Source of the DNA: Rugamonas fusca
Lineage (GTDB): Bacteria > Pseudomonadota > Gammaproteobacteria > Burkholderiales > Burkholderiaceae_D
Reading direction: 5' to 3'
NCBI RefSeq assembly: GCF_014042365.1
Contig: NZ_JACEZS010000003.1
Coordinates: forward strand, 186,001-250,000
Length of the DNA stretch: 64,000 nucleotides
Within the stretch, counting starts at the first letter, position 1. Each line of letters starts with the position of its first letter. The notes beneath the pieces were generated by a model. That model had not been told where the DNA came from. It made no database searches and was given only the letters and a program-made list of their open reading frames with translations. The translations under genes were made by a program, and so were the position numbers. This document shows positions 55,830-63,923 of this stretch, in pieces.

Positions 55830-56516
55830 ATGCAAACTGAACAACGTAGCTTGAAGGAAGCGCTGCGCACGGCCAACTGGGCCGGCTGCCTGACGCCCGA
55901 GCAGATGGCGCGGGTGGAAGCGGACACGTTCGAGACCTTCGTACCCAAGGGCGGCTATGTGTGCCGTAAAGGCGACAAGGTGGAACATTGGCTGGGCATC
56001 ATCGGCGGCATGGTCAAGATGAACAATTTCTCGGCTTCGGGCAAGAGCGTGACGTTCACCGGCGTGCCGCCCGGCGGCTGGTTCGGTGAAGGCTCGCTGC
56101 TCAAGGATGAATTCCGCAAGTACGACGCGATGGCGCTGCGCGACAGCCGCATCGCCCGCATGCCGGCCGCCACTTTCCACTGGCTGCTGGAATCGAGCCT
56201 GCCGTTCACGCGCTTTTTGCTGATCCAGTTGAATGAACGGCTGGGGCAGTTCATCGGCATGGTGGAGAACGACCGCCTGCTCAATGTGGACACGCGGGTG
56301 GCGCGCTGCCTGGCGTCGATGTTCAATTCCCATCTGTATCCAGGGCTGGAGCCGCTGGTGCAGATTTCGCAGGAGGAGCTGGGGTTCTTGTCGGGCGCCT
56401 CGCGCCAGCGCGCCAACCAGGCCTTGCAGTTGCTGGAGAAGCAGGGCTTGCTCAGCATCGATTACTGCGGCATACGGATCCTGGATCTGGAGGGGTTGCG
56501 GCGGTTTGAGGCGTGA
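55830..56516 (+). CDS. Crp/Fnr-family transcriptional regulator
   Basis: 228-residue regulator: N-terminal cyclic-nucleotide-binding-like beta-roll (about 15-130, with GGWFGEGSLLKDE in the ligand-pocket region) and a C-terminal winged HTH (about 170-220; ISQEELGFLSGASRQRANQAL). No Cys cluster for an Fe-S cluster, so not Fnr-like oxygen sensing. Divergent from the seven-gene acyl-CoA ligase/ABC transporter operon, its most likely target. Effector unknown. Confidence 0.88.
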   Translation: MQTEQRSLKEALRTANWAGCLTPEQMARVEADTFETFVPKGGYVCRKGDKVEHWLGIIGGMVKMNNFSASGKSVTFTGVPPGGWFGEGSLLKDEFRKYDAMALRDSRIARMPAATFHWLLESSLPFTRFLLIQLNERLGQFIGMVENDRLLNVDTRVARCLASMFNSHLYPGLEPLVQISQEELGFLSGASRQRANQALQLLEKQGLLSIDYCGIRILDLEGLRRFEA

Positions 56517-56935
56517 GCTCAGTCATGGCCATGAATAACTCCGGGCGGTGGTCGTTGAGATACATGAGCACGGGTTTCCTGCCGCGTGCAGCTACTGCCA
56601 GGGAGATCCAGAGTCCATGTGGATTTCGTTCTATTTTCGCTCCTGCTTTGTCCTGCTTTCTTCTATTTTCACCGGCAAACCCGAAGCAGGGCAAAGCAGG
56701 AAAAAGCAGAGGAAAACAGAAGCGGAAATAGAACGTTATCCACACGCGCCAGACAGGGCGCGGCGAGTCCGCATTCCCGCTCAGTTGTCCGATCATCGAC
56801 GATGCTTCCTGCACACGACGTTCGCCGGGCAATTCGCCCCGCCCCGGCCTCCTTCTGCCCCAGCCCCAATCGCGGTATCATAGGGCTACCTTCTGTCGCC
56901 GCAGGCAGATCCGTATAAACGATTTGCAGCCATTC
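56517..56935. other. intergenic region (419 bp) between the Crp/Fnr gene and aminopeptidase P
   Basis: No credible gene. The left half holds the imperfect inverted repeat described at 56619-56744. The right half (about 56745-56935) is unremarkable and ends with the leader of the aminopeptidase gene. Short overlapping open frames here show no recognisable protein features. Confidence 0.7.
56619..56744. repeat. imperfect inverted repeat with terminal consensus DnaA box
   Basis: The right end, TTATCCACA at 56736-56744, is the DnaA-box consensus. Read on the opposite strand it starts TGTGGATAACGTTCTATTTC, and the left end of the element (about 56619-56639) reads TGTGGATTTCGTTCTATTTT, with further complementarity inward (TCCTGCTTTG near 56641 and CAAAGCAGGA near 56692). 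The whole region of about 125 bp can fold into a long imperfect stem. It resembles a small inverted-repeat element; its role, if any, in DnaA binding is untested. Confidence 0.7.
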
Positions 56936-58750
56936 ATGTCCCATACCGAACGTTCCGACATCGCCGCCCGCCTCGCGCAGCTGCGCCAGGCCATGCGCCG
57001 CCACCAGATCGACGCGCTGATGGTGCCGTCCTCCGACCCGCACCTGTCCGAATATCTGCCTGCCCGCTGGCAAGGCCGCCAGTGGCTGAGCGGCTTCACC
57101 GGCTCGGTCGGCACCTTCATCATCACGGCCGATTTCGCCGGCGTGTGGACCGACGCGCGCTACTGGACCCAGGCCGAAACGGAACTGGCCGGCACCACCG
57201 TGCAGCTGATGAAAATCCCGTCCGGCGCCAGCGTGCTGTACATCGACTGGCTGGCCGAACACCTGCAAGCGGGCCAGACGCTGGCCGTCGATGGCGCCGT
57301 GCTGGGCCTGGCCACGGCCCGCCTGCTGGCCCAGGCCCTGCACGCCAAGGGCACGCTGCTGCGCACCGACCTCGATGTGCTGGACGAAGTGTGGCAAGAC
57401 CGTCCCGCGCTGCCGGCGGCGCCCGTATTCGAGCACCTGCCGCCGCACGCGGACCTGAGCCGCGCCGCCAAGCTGGCCGCGCTGCGCCAGGCCATGCGCG
57501 AGCAGGGCGCCAGCCACCACGTGCTGTCCACGCTGGACGATATCGCCTACCTGTTCAACCTGCGCGGGGCCGACGTCAACTTCAATCCCGTGTTCCTGTC
57601 GCACGCGCTGGTCGATGCGGCCGGCGCCACGCTGTTCGTGGCCGATGGCAAAGTGGCGCCGCAGTTGCGCGCGGCGCTGGCGCACGATGGCGTGACGCTC
57701 GCGCCGTATGCCGACGCCGCAGCCGCGCTGGCCGCGCTGCCGGCCGGCGCCGTGCTGTTGCTGGACCCGCGCCGCGTCACCCACGGCACGCGCCAGGCCG
57801 TACCGGCCGGTGTACAAGTGGTGGAGTCCGTCAACCCGACCACGTTCGCCAAGTCGAAAAAGACCGGGGCCGAAGCGGCCCACGTGCGCCAGACCATGGA
57901 GCACGATGGCGCGGCCCTGTGCGAATTCTTCGCCTGGCTGGAACAGACCCTGGCCGACCCGCACCGCGCGCCATTGACTGAACTGGACATCGACCGCGAG
58001 CTGACGGCCGCCCGCGCCCGCCGGCCCGGCTTCGTCAGCCCCAGTTTCGGCACCATCGCCGGCTTCCGCGCCAACGGCGCCATCATGCACTACCGCGCCA
58101 CCGAGGCGGCCCACGCCACGATTGCGGGCGACGGCCTGCTGCTGATCGATTCGGGCGGCCAGTACCTGGGCGGCACCACGGACATCACGCGCGTGGTGCC
58201 GGTGGGCGAACCCACGGCCGAGCAGCGGCGCGACTTCACGCTGGTGCTCAAGGGCGTGATCGCGCTGTCGTCGGCGCAGTTCCCGCGCGGCACCCGCTCG
58301 CCCATGCTCGACGCGCTGGCGCGCGCGCCCCTGTGGGCGGCCGGCATGGACTTCGGCCACGGCACCGGCCACGGCGTGGGCTACTTCCTCAACGTGCACG
58401 AAGGCCCGCAGTCGATTTCGCCCACCGCCATGCCGGAGCCGCACACGGCGATGGAGGCCGGCATGATCACCTCCGTCGAACCGGGCCTGTACCGTCCCGG
58501 CCAGTGGGGCATACGGATCGAGAACCTGGTGCTCAACGTGGACGCGGGCAGCACGGCATTCGGCAGCTTCCTGCGCTTCGAAACGCTCACGCTGTGCCCG
58601 ATCGACACGCGCTGCGTGGACCTGGCGCTGCTGCGCGACGATGAGCGCCAGTGGCTCAATGATTACCACGCCACCGTGCGCGCGCGCCTGCGTGCGCACC
58701 TGGCCGGCGATGCGCTGGCGTGGCTGGTGCGGCGCACGGAGGCCGTATGA
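56936..58750 (+). CDS. aminopeptidase P family (Xaa-Pro, M24B)
   Basis: 604-residue three-domain enzyme of the APP1/eukaryote-like type: two creatinase-like N-terminal domains (about 1-310) and a C-terminal pita-bread M24 domain. Metal ligands are visible in LLIDSGGQYLGGTTDITR (Asp, Asp), GHGTGHGVGYFLNVHEGP (His) and the Glu in ITSVEPGLY and GIRIENL. Removes N-terminal residues preceding proline. ATG 56936; upstream TTG 56924 less likely. Its stop overlaps the next gene start (ATGA). Confidence 0.92.
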   Translation: MSHTERSDIAARLAQLRQAMRRHQIDALMVPSSDPHLSEYLPARWQGRQWLSGFTGSVGTFIITADFAGVWTDARYWTQAETELAGTTVQLMKIPSGASVLYIDWLAEHLQAGQTLAVDGAVLGLATARLLAQALHAKGTLLRTDLDVLDEVWQDRPALPAAPVFEHLPPHADLSRAAKLAALRQAMREQGASHHVLSTLDDIAYLFNLRGADVNFNPVFLSHALVDAAGATLFVADGKVAPQLRAALAHDGVTLAPYADAAAALAALPAGAVLLLDPRRVTHGTRQAVPAGVQVVESVNPTTFAKSKKTGAEAAHVRQTMEHDGAALCEFFAWLEQTLADPHRAPLTELDIDRELTAARARRPGFVSPSFGTIAGFRANGAIMHYRATEAAHATIAGDGLLLIDSGGQYLGGTTDITRVVPVGEPTAEQRRDFTLVLKGVIALSSAQFPRGTRSPMLDALARAPLWAAGMDFGHGTGHGVGYFLNVHEGPQSISPTAMPEPHTAMEAGMITSVEPGLYRPGQWGIRIENLVLNVDAGSTAFGSFLRFETLTLCPIDTRCVDLALLRDDERQWLNDYHATVRARLRAHLAGDALAWLVRRTEAV

Positions 58751-59004
58751 GCGCCCGTTCGACCAGGGCCACGTCGGCCATCGCCCGGCTCAAGGAGCGC
58801 AGCGGCAATCCGAAATACACCATGTCGCGCACCGGCAGCGGCCATTTCTTCCTGACCGAGGGACCGGGCTTGCCACCGTTGTGCGCGCCGCTGGAACTGG
58901 ACGACTTTGTCGCCTTCGTCAACGGCCTGGGGCCGCAGACGCCCAAGCGCGTCAGCAAGCTCGACGTGGCGTTTGAAAAGCAGCTGAACAAGAAGGCGCC
59001 TTGA
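58747..59004 (+). CDS. hypothetical protein coupled to aminopeptidase P
   Basis: 85-residue protein I do not recognise. Contents: basic start MSARSTRATSAIARLKERSG, then a predicted beta/alpha segment (YTMSRTGSGHFFLTEGPG, LELDDFVAFVNGLG) and a Lys-rich end. Its ATG overlaps the aminopeptidase stop by four bases, a strong hint that it is translated. No motif or membrane segment. Confidence 0.7.
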   Translation: MSARSTRATSAIARLKERSGNPKYTMSRTGSGHFFLTEGPGLPPLCAPLELDDFVAFVNGLGPQTPKRVSKLDVAFEKQLNKKAP

Positions 59005-59062
59005 GCGCCGCGGCGCGCCCGCTGGTGCGCGCCCGGGAACCAACACTGACAAGAGGCCCATC

Positions 59063-59809
59063 ATGCCCACCCTCGATTTCCTGTTCGCCTATTGGTCCTC
59101 GGGCGAGCTCGCCACCAATGGCGTCATCCTGCTTAACCTGATCGGCGCGCTGCTGCTTGGCCTGCTGGTGGGCTACGAGCGCTCCTACCACGGCCGCGCG
59201 GCCGGCATGCGCACCTATGGCCTGGTGTGCATGGCCTCGGCCGCGCTGACGGTGGTCACCGGCTATCCCCAGTTCTGGTTCGGCGGCCACGTGATCCCGT
59301 CGGCCATGGGCACCGATCCCACCCGCATCATCCAGGGCATCGTGACGGGCATCGGCTTCCTGGGCGCGGGCGTGATCATGCGCGAGGGCTTCAACATCAG
59401 CGGCCTGACCACGGCCGCCTCGATCTGGGCCTCGTCCGTGATCGGCGTCATGGTGGGCGTGGGGTTCTACATGTCGGCCATGGGGCTGGCCATCCTGTGC
59501 GCGATGTCCATGATCTTCCTGTCCAAGGTGGAAGCGTGGCTGCCGTCGCGCCACGCGGTCGCCATCACGATGCGCTTCCGGCCCGGCTACATGCCGCAGG
59601 AGCCGGCGCTGCGGGAAATGGCGCTGGCGCGCGGCTATGAGATCGCCAGCGGCACGCTGATGATAGGCAGCGAGGGCGGCGCCCAGGAGTGGCGCTTCGT
59701 GGCCATCGCGCTGAGCAAGCGCAGCGGCTCGACCCTGCCCCAGGTGGCGGCCGAACTGGCGCTGTTCGACGGCATCGACAGCTTCCAGCTGACGCATGCC
59801 CGCAACTAA
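59063..59809 (+). CDS. MgtC/SapB family membrane protein
   Basis: 248-residue protein: four to five membrane helices (residues 1-150) with the MgtC hallmarks GLLVGYERSYHGRAAGMRTYG and GFLGAGVIMREGFNISGLTTAA, and a cytoplasmic ACT-like C-terminal domain (about 155-248). MgtC-type proteins affect Mg2+-limited growth and, in pathogens, intramacrophage survival by acting on the F1Fo ATP synthase; role here unknown. Confidence 0.9.
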   Translation: MPTLDFLFAYWSSGELATNGVILLNLIGALLLGLLVGYERSYHGRAAGMRTYGLVCMASAALTVVTGYPQFWFGGHVIPSAMGTDPTRIIQGIVTGIGFLGAGVIMREGFNISGLTTAASIWASSVIGVMVGVGFYMSAMGLAILCAMSMIFLSKVEAWLPSRHAVAITMRFRPGYMPQEPALREMALARGYEIASGTLMIGSEGGAQEWRFVAIALSKRSGSTLPQVAAELALFDGIDSFQLTHARN

Positions 59810-59845
59810 GCGGCAACCGAAGCAGTCCCCACGATGGAGGCCGAC

Positions 59846-60433
59846 ATGATGAACGCGGAAGCAAAGGCGATCTTCGATTTCTGGTTCCTGCCGGCCGGTA
59901 CGCCCGGCGCCGGCGCCGCGCGCGCCGAATGGTTCCGCAAGGACGACGCGTTCGACCGCGAGATCGGGCACCGTTTCGGCCCGCTGATCGAGCAGGCGCT
60001 GGCCGGCGGCCTGCACCACTGGGACGCGGGCGGCCCGCAGGCGGCGCTGGCCCGCATCCTGCTGCTGGACCAGTTCACCCGCAACGTCTTCCGCGGCACG
60101 CCGCGCGCGTTCGCCGGCGACAAGCTGGCGTTGCAGGCGGCGCAGGACATGGTCGACGACGACGAGGACCTGGCCCTGACGCCCTTGCAGCGCGCCTTCG
60201 TCTACCTGCCGTTCGAGCACGCGGAGGATCTCGACATGCAGCGCCAGTCCGTGGCCCTGTTCACGCGGCTGGCGGCGGCCAGCACGGGCTTCCAGAACAT
60301 GCTCGATTATGCCCACCGCCACCGCGACGTGATCGAGCGCTTCGGCCGCTTCCCGCACCGGAACGCCATCCTGGGCCGGCCGTCCACGCCGGACGAGCTG
60401 GCATTCCTGCAGCAGCCGGGATCGGGCTTCTGA
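59846..60433 (+). CDS. DUF924 family protein
   Basis: 195-residue protein with the DUF924 pattern IFDFWF near the start, LARILLLDQFTRNVFRG, LPFEHAEDLDMQ and the C-terminal RFPHRNAILGRPSTPDE. Uncharacterised alpha-helical domain. ATG 59846 (or the adjacent 59849) is preceded by GGAGG. Its stop overlaps the DUF2520 start by one base, so they are one transcript. Confidence 0.88.
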   Translation: MMNAEAKAIFDFWFLPAGTPGAGAARAEWFRKDDAFDREIGHRFGPLIEQALAGGLHHWDAGGPQAALARILLLDQFTRNVFRGTPRAFAGDKLALQAAQDMVDDDEDLALTPLQRAFVYLPFEHAEDLDMQRQSVALFTRLAAASTGFQNMLDYAHRHRDVIERFGRFPHRNAILGRPSTPDELAFLQQPGSGF

Positions 60434-61254
60434 TGCGGCGCTTGACCCTGATCGGCGCCGGCCACGTGGGCCGCGTGTTCGGCCGCCTGCTGGCCCAGGC
60501 TGGCTGCTTCGCCATCGCGGACGTGCTGACCCGTTCCCCGGCGTCGGCCGAGTCGGCGCTGGCCTTCATCGGCGCCGGCCGCGCGCCCGGCGGCTGGGAC
60601 CGGTTGCGCCCGGCCGACGTGTACCTGCTGGCCGTGGCCGACGACCAGATCGTGCCGGCCTGCGCCGCGCTGGCGCAGGCCGTGCCGCTGGCGGGCGCCG
60701 TCGTGTTCCATTGCAGCGGTGCGCTGGCGTCGGACCAGTTGCAGGCCGCGCGCGCGGCCGGCGCGCTGGTGGCCAGCGTCCACCCGATCCGTAGTTTCGC
60801 CGACCCCGAGGCGGTGGCGGCCCATTTCGCCGGCACATATTGCGGCGTGGAGGGCGACGCGCAGGCGCTGGCCATCCTCAATCCGGCGCTGGAAGCAATC
60901 GCCGCGCGGCCGGTGGCCATCGATGCCTCGGCCAAGACCGTGTACCACGCGGCGGCCGTATTCGCCAGCAATTACCTGGTGACGGTGCTGGACGCGGCCC
61001 TGCGCGCCTACCAGGCGGCCGGCGTGCCGGAGGCGGTGGCGCGCGAACTGGCCAGGCCGCTGGCGACGGAATCGCTGGCCAATGTGTTCCGGCTGGGGGC
61101 GCCGGCCGCGCTCAGCGGCCCGGTGGCGCGCGGCGATTACGCCACGGTGGCGCGCCAGCAGAAGGCCGTGACAGATTGGGACGCGGCCACGGGCGCGCTG
61201 TACGAGGCGCTGGTGGCGCCCACGGCCGACGTGGCGCGCCGCAAGCCACGCTAG
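60433..61254 (+). CDS. DUF2520 Rossmann-fold oxidoreductase-like protein
   Basis: 273-residue protein with an N-terminal NAD(P)-binding fold (LTLIGAGHVGRVFGRLL) and a C-terminal helical DUF2520 domain (SVHPIRSFADPEAVAAHFAGTYCG, then AVFASNYLVTVLDAAL). The family resembles pyrroline-5-carboxylate reductase/6PGDH-like reductases, sometimes annotated as NADP oxidoreductase; substrate unknown. Translationally coupled to the DUF924 gene. Confidence 0.88.
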   Translation: MRRLTLIGAGHVGRVFGRLLAQAGCFAIADVLTRSPASAESALAFIGAGRAPGGWDRLRPADVYLLAVADDQIVPACAALAQAVPLAGAVVFHCSGALASDQLQAARAAGALVASVHPIRSFADPEAVAAHFAGTYCGVEGDAQALAILNPALEAIAARPVAIDASAKTVYHAAAVFASNYLVTVLDAALRAYQAAGVPEAVARELARPLATESLANVFRLGAPAALSGPVARGDYATVARQQKAVTDWDAATGALYEALVAPTADVARRKPR

Positions 61255-61264
61255 CGCGCCATCC

Positions 61265-61292
61265 TTGCAAATGACTAGTTCACAACTATATT
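61265..61292 (+). promoter_or_regulatory. candidate promoter of the 120-residue protein gene
   Basis: TTGCAA (61265-61270) and TATATT (61287-61292) are 16 bases apart, right after the DUF2520 stop. Predicted transcripts would carry a leader of about 200 bases. Confidence 0.5.
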
Positions 61293-61347
61293 TTAGACAA
61301 GAGGCGGCCCGCGTCGCCGGGCGCCGGTGCCGCCGCCAGGAGACGAA

Positions 61348-61395
61348 ATTGCAAATTAATGACGGGAGGTGTCGACAAACCCCCCAATTAGCAAT
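61348..61395 (+). promoter_or_regulatory. structured leader hairpin upstream of the 120-residue protein gene
   Basis: Nested pairing: ATTGCAAATT (61348-61357) with AATTAGCAAT (61386-61395), one mismatch, and GGGAGGT (61364-61370) with ACCCCCC (61379-61385), one mismatch, separated by a six-base bulge on the left and closed by an eight-base loop. It lies about 100 bases before the start codon and does not match a riboswitch I recognise. Confidence 0.6.
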
Positions 61396-61497
61396 AAGCT
61401 TGTTCTCTGGAATCTTTTCTTGACGAAGCAAGCGATCAGAAAAACAAGTCAGCACGCGCGCGGCCCAGGCCTGCGCTACTAGGATAGGGGTAAGAAC

Positions 61498-61860
61498 ATG
61501 TTATTTCTGAAGAGTACGACGGTGACCAAGGCGCCCGGCATCTACGAAGTGGACATCGCCGCCAAGCCGCCTGGCAAGACTTACGGCGTCTTCCTGGCCA
61601 CCGATCCCGACAACCAGCCGACCGAAGTGCTGGCGGCGCTGGCCGCCATGGGGTTCCACAACACCTACAGCGGCGGTTATACCCACAAGGACCGCGGCAA
61701 GGTGCTGGACCTGCACTTCCAGAAGGATGGCACCGACCTGTTCAAGGGCTGGAAGGCCGAGGAATGCGAAGCCAACCTGGCCGCCATCACCAGCCTGTTC
61801 AACGGCATCGGCATCCAGATCACGCCGCGCGTGATGTCGCTGGCGGAAGCCTACGCCTGA
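61498..61860 (+). CDS. hypothetical 120-residue protein behind a structured leader
   Basis: Unrecognised cytoplasmic protein. It begins MLFLKSTTVTKAPGIYEVDI and contains YGVFLATDPDNQPTEVLAAL, GGYTHKDRGKVLDLHFQKDG and FNGIGIQITPRVMSLAEAYA; predicted alpha/beta with no membrane segment or Cys. The gene stands alone, with its own promoter-like sequence and a stem-loop leader, and converges on the sulfite-oxidase-fold gene. A clear ATG with GATAGGGGT upstream (weak site). Confidence 0.75.
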   Translation: MLFLKSTTVTKAPGIYEVDIAAKPPGKTYGVFLATDPDNQPTEVLAALAAMGFHNTYSGGYTHKDRGKVLDLHFQKDGTDLFKGWKAEECEANLAAITSLFNGIGIQITPRVMSLAEAYA

Positions 61861-61879
61861 TCCCGGACTGATCCAGGCC

Positions 61880-62482
61880 TCAGGCCTGGACCTCGACGTG
61901 GTACAGGGCCCACGGGCAGGCGCCGAACCGCTCCGGCAGCGGTTTGGCGGCCATCTCGGGCACCTGGTCCGCGTCATAGATGGCCCATAGCGGGCCCAAT
62001 CCCCCCAACGCCATCGGTGCGCCATCCAGGTGGGTGGCCACGATGTAGCGCTGCGCGCGCGCTTGCGCCAGGCTCAGCACGGCCGCATAGCCATCCACCG
62101 CCCGCAGCACCAGCTTGCCACTGTCGGCCAGGCGGGCGCCGGCCGCCTTCACCACGTCCACCAGCGCCGGCCCGTGCAGCAGGTGCGGCTTGCCATCGTA
62201 TTCCAGCGTGGGGCGGATGGTGAACGCGGGCAGGGCCAGCAGCGCGTTGTAGTCGAACGCGTGGGCCTTGTCGAAACTGAGCTTTTGCTTGTGCATCATC
62301 TGGTCCGTCACGGGGTCGAACGGGCCGCGGTTGGGCTGGACCATGGCGCCCGTCACCGTCAGCAGGGCGGGGCCGCGCAAGGCGGGGGAAGCTGCCGAAG
62401 CGGGCGTGCCGGCGCGGGTGGACGCGGCGGGCAAGGTCAGGGCGGCAGCGCCGGCGGCGGTCAGGAACTGGCGTTTTTGCAT
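61880..62482 (-). CDS. exported sulfite-oxidase-fold (molybdopterin-domain-like) protein, probably without cofactor
   Basis: 200-residue protein. Signal-like N-terminus MQKRQFLTAAGAAALTLPAA with a single Arg pair region (KRQFL), then a domain resembling the oxidoreductase molybdopterin-binding fold: LPAFTIRPTLEYDGKPHLLHGPALVDVVKAAGA and LRAVDGYAAVLSL. The cysteine that would ligate molybdenum in SUOX/YedY is not at the expected place; the only Cys is near the C-terminus (FGACPWALY). It may be a scaffold or sensor form. Converges on the 120-residue gene. Confidence 0.7.
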   Translation of the reverse strand: MQKRQFLTAAGAAALTLPAASTRAGTPASAASPALRGPALLTVTGAMVQPNRGPFDPVTDQMMHKQKLSFDKAHAFDYNALLALPAFTIRPTLEYDGKPHLLHGPALVDVVKAAGARLADSGKLVLRAVDGYAAVLSLAQARAQRYIVATHLDGAPMALGGLGPLWAIYDADQVPEMAAKPLPERFGACPWALYHVEVQA

Positions 62483-62525
62483 CAGTGGCGTCCTAGTCTG
62501 GTGGGATGCCGCTATCATAACGCGC

Positions 62526-63122
62526 ATGGACTTGTTTGACGCCACCTCCAGCCTGATGCCCATCCCCATCGAGGATGGCGAACTGGCCTTCCAGCAGCGG
62601 CTGGCCTTGCCCTGGCCGCCGGAGCAGGTGCTGGCGCGCCTGATCGCGGACACGGACTGGCGTGCCGAATCCATCACCCTGTGGGGCAAGACCCACCCGC
62701 AGCCGCGCCTGACGGCCTGGCATGGCGCGGCGCGCTACCGCTATTCGGGCATGACGCTGGAGCCGCAACCATTCACGGCGCTGCAACTGGCCATCAAGGC
62801 CGCCGTCGAGCAGGCCACGGGGCGGCGCTACAACAGCGTGCTGCTCAATTACTACCGCGACGAGCGCGACAGCATGGGTTTCCATAGCGATGACGAGCCG
62901 GAACTGGGGCCGGAACCGGCCATCGCCTCCGTCAGCTTCGGCGCGCCGCGCACGTTCATCCTCAAGCACAAGCGCCTGCCGCGCACGGTCAAGCTGGCGC
63001 TGGGCGACGGCAGCCTGCTGCTGATGGCCGGCACCCTGCAACGCCACTGGCGCCACGGCATCAACAAGCAGGGCACGCCGTGCGGGCCGCGGGTTAATCT
63101 GACCTTCCGCAGCATTCTTTAA
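62526..63122 (+). CDS. alkB: alpha-ketoglutarate-dependent dioxygenase AlkB
   Basis: 198-residue Fe(II)/2-oxoglutarate dioxygenase of the AlkB family that repairs alkylated bases. The iron triad is HxD in MGFHSDDEPELG plus a downstream His in HRHGINKQ (GTLQRHWRHG), and the arginine of PRVNLTFRSIL anchors 2-oxoglutarate. NYYRDERD is the substrate-loop motif. Divergent from the sulfite-oxidase-fold gene with 43 bases between starts. Confidence 0.93.
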   Translation: MDLFDATSSLMPIPIEDGELAFQQRLALPWPPEQVLARLIADTDWRAESITLWGKTHPQPRLTAWHGAARYRYSGMTLEPQPFTALQLAIKAAVEQATGRRYNSVLLNYYRDERDSMGFHSDDEPELGPEPAIASVSFGAPRTFILKHKRLPRTVKLALGDGSLLLMAGTLQRHWRHGINKQGTPCGPRVNLTFRSIL

Positions 63123-63335
63123 TCTTCGTCAAACTGTCCGAAATTGCGTGCTACGGCGCGCTTTTGCCATCATGGCTGGCCCGGTGCGCATGCGCCGCAG
63201 GGCTTACAACTGGACACAAATCTTACGAAATTAGGACGGACGTTGACCGGCCTAACTGCTATCTTGGTCACATCGCAATTCAGAGAACTGCGATCCCAGG
63301 CAAGTCCCTCAACTTTTTGCTGAAAGATCCAACAA

Positions 63336-63923
63336 ATGAAAAAGATTCTGTTCGCATTGATTGCCTCCGCTACCGCCCTGAGCGGTGTGACCGCCCACGC
63401 CGCCGATGCCGGCACGGGCTATGTGGGCGCCGGCCTGGTCGGCAGCCGCTACAATTTCGACGTGCCCGTCACGTCCGCCACGGATGACCACAGTGGCAAT
63501 AAAGTGAGCGGCAAGATTTTCGCCGGCTACAACATCGACAAGACCTTCGCCGTGGAAGGCGGCTACACGGACTTCGGCAGCCAGAGCTACAACTACACGC
63601 TCAACGGCGCCAACGGCCGCCTGGAAAGCGATGCCCATTCGTTCTACGTGGCCGGCAAGGCCAGCATGCCCGTCAACGAGCAATTCAATGTGTTCGGCAA
63701 GCTGGGCGTCTCGCGCAACCACAACAGCGTGGACGCGACGGGCGCGGCGGCGGCCTACGGCGGCAGCGGCAACAAGAATGCGCTGTACGCTTCCGTGGGC
63801 GGCGAATATGCGCTCAACAAGAACGTCTCGCTGTCGCTCGAATATGAGCACTACGGCAAGAATGACAACGATCTGGGCCGCAAGACCGGCGCCATCACGG
63901 GCGGTCTGCGCTACAACTTCTAA
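63336..63923 (+). CDS. outer-membrane beta-barrel protein
   Basis: 195-residue OMP with signal peptide (MKKILFALIASATALSGVTAHA). The mature part alternates polar/hydrophobic in eight putative strands, with YVGAGLVGSRYNFDVPV, FAGYNIDKTFAVEGGYTDFG and a C-terminal GALRYNF-like strand ending in Phe, the BAM recognition signature. OmpA-like porin or attachment proteins of this size are the nearest class; function not predictable. 77 bases of unannotated sequence follow to the window end. Confidence 0.85.
   Translation: MKKILFALIASATALSGVTAHAADAGTGYVGAGLVGSRYNFDVPVTSATDDHSGNKVSGKIFAGYNIDKTFAVEGGYTDFGSQSYNYTLNGANGRLESDAHSFYVAGKASMPVNEQFNVFGKLGVSRNHNSVDATGAAAAYGGSGNKNALYASVGGEYALNKNVSLSLEYEHYGKNDNDLGRKTGAITGGLRYNF

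Noticed and set aside
56517..56935. Short open frames in the gap before aminopeptidase P
   Set aside because: They overlap each other in several frames and translate the inverted repeat; no ribosome site or recognisable protein.
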